From NCBI GenBank assembly GCA_051888795.1, contig JBJFCD010000278.1, positions 1 to 7,038 on the forward strand: a DNA stretch of 7,038 nucleotides. The letters are read 5' to 3'. Positions within the stretch are counted from its first letter, which is position 1; each line of letters starts with the position of its first letter. This DNA is from MD308 sp051888795 (GTDB lineage Bacteria; Bacillota; Clostridia; Lachnospirales; Lachnospiraceae). Of this stretch, positions 6,899 to 7,038 are shown in pieces. Both the position numbers and the translations under genes were made by a program. The notes beneath the pieces are model-generated. The model was not told the DNA's origin. It did no database searches and was given only the letters and a program-made list of their open reading frames with translations.

Positions 6899-6926
6899 AT
6901 TGTAACATAAGAAACCCTGTTGTCAA
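6899..6926 (-). promoter_or_regulatory. Sigma-A-type promoter of the pheST operon
   Basis: A perfect -35 box TTGACA (6926-6921) is followed after 16 bases by the -10 box TACAAT (6904-6899). A TG one base upstream of the -10 box gives an extended -10. Transcription should start near 6892, just before T-box stem I, which fits the leader layout. No other good promoter was seen before the later genes. Confidence 0.88.
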
Positions 6927-7038
6927 GCCAGAAATATTTTATGTATAAAAATCTTAATCACCCTGCAATGCATCGAATCCAGTCGGGTCTTTGACACTTG
7001 TATTTTAGAAATATTATAAAGAATCCTTTATTTAAGCC
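6927..7038. other. AT-rich upstream region without a supported gene
   Basis: The 112 bases upstream of the promoter hold no start-to-stop gene on either strand. The minus strand has a 16-codon open stretch ending SVKDPTGFDALQGD and a TAA at about 6957-6955, but a TAA closes the frame just upstream and there is no start codon. A weak 6-bp AT-rich hairpin (ATAAAG/CTTTAT, 7016-7031) is present. I see no other clear signal. Confidence 0.5.

Noticed and set aside
1..7038. CRISPR array, tRNA or rRNA genes, insertion-sequence transposase, prophage or attachment sites
   Set aside because: No regularly spaced repeats, cloverleaf sequences, transposase motifs or phage genes were seen on either strand.

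Overview
The window looks like an AT-rich (about 40% G+C by eye) chromosomal segment from a Gram-positive anaerobe of the Clostridia, most likely Lachnospiraceae or a close relative. The evidence is a T-box leader in front of pheS, AGG-rich Shine-Dalgarno sites, a Firmicutes-type PheS with a four-cysteine knuckle, and a Bacillus-type SppA beside an RDD-family membrane protein. The assignment rests on family resemblance; no database search was possible.

Nearly everything lies on the minus strand as one apparent five-gene operon, read from high to low coordinates. It runs: promoter and T-box leader (about 6591-6926), pheS (5495-6514), a structured 180-base gap, pheT (2894-5314), sppA (1893-2876), an RDD-family gene overlapping sppA by 20 bases (1265-1912), and queA (236-1261). 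Except for the pheS-pheT gap, genes are separated by 3-17 bases or overlap, so co-transcription and translational coupling are likely. The far left end holds the last 43 codons of a PIN-domain protein on the plus strand (3-134), convergent with queA. Between them lies a large nested palindrome (122-214) whose perfect 21-bp core probably terminates transcription. The right end (6927-7038) is AT-rich, with no gene I can support.

PheS and PheT form the alpha2-beta2 phenylalanyl-tRNA synthetase. The T-box leader (UUC specifier, UGGU bulge matching an ACCA tRNA end, overlapping terminator) should raise expression when uncharged tRNA-Phe accumulates. SppA is a membrane serine protease with a Ser-Lys dyad. 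The RDD protein next to it resembles Bacillus SppI (YteJ), which binds and inhibits SppA. QueA makes the epoxyqueuosine precursor of queuosine on tRNA. The operon therefore joins tRNA charging, tRNA modification and a membrane protease with its probable inhibitor.

Most of the window is ordinary housekeeping sequence. I do not see a clearly new system. The items most worth a second look are the SppA/SppI-like pair under T-box control, the long acidic tail on the RDD protein, and two structured intergenic regions (122-214 and 5344-5482) that may be copies of short dispersed repeats.
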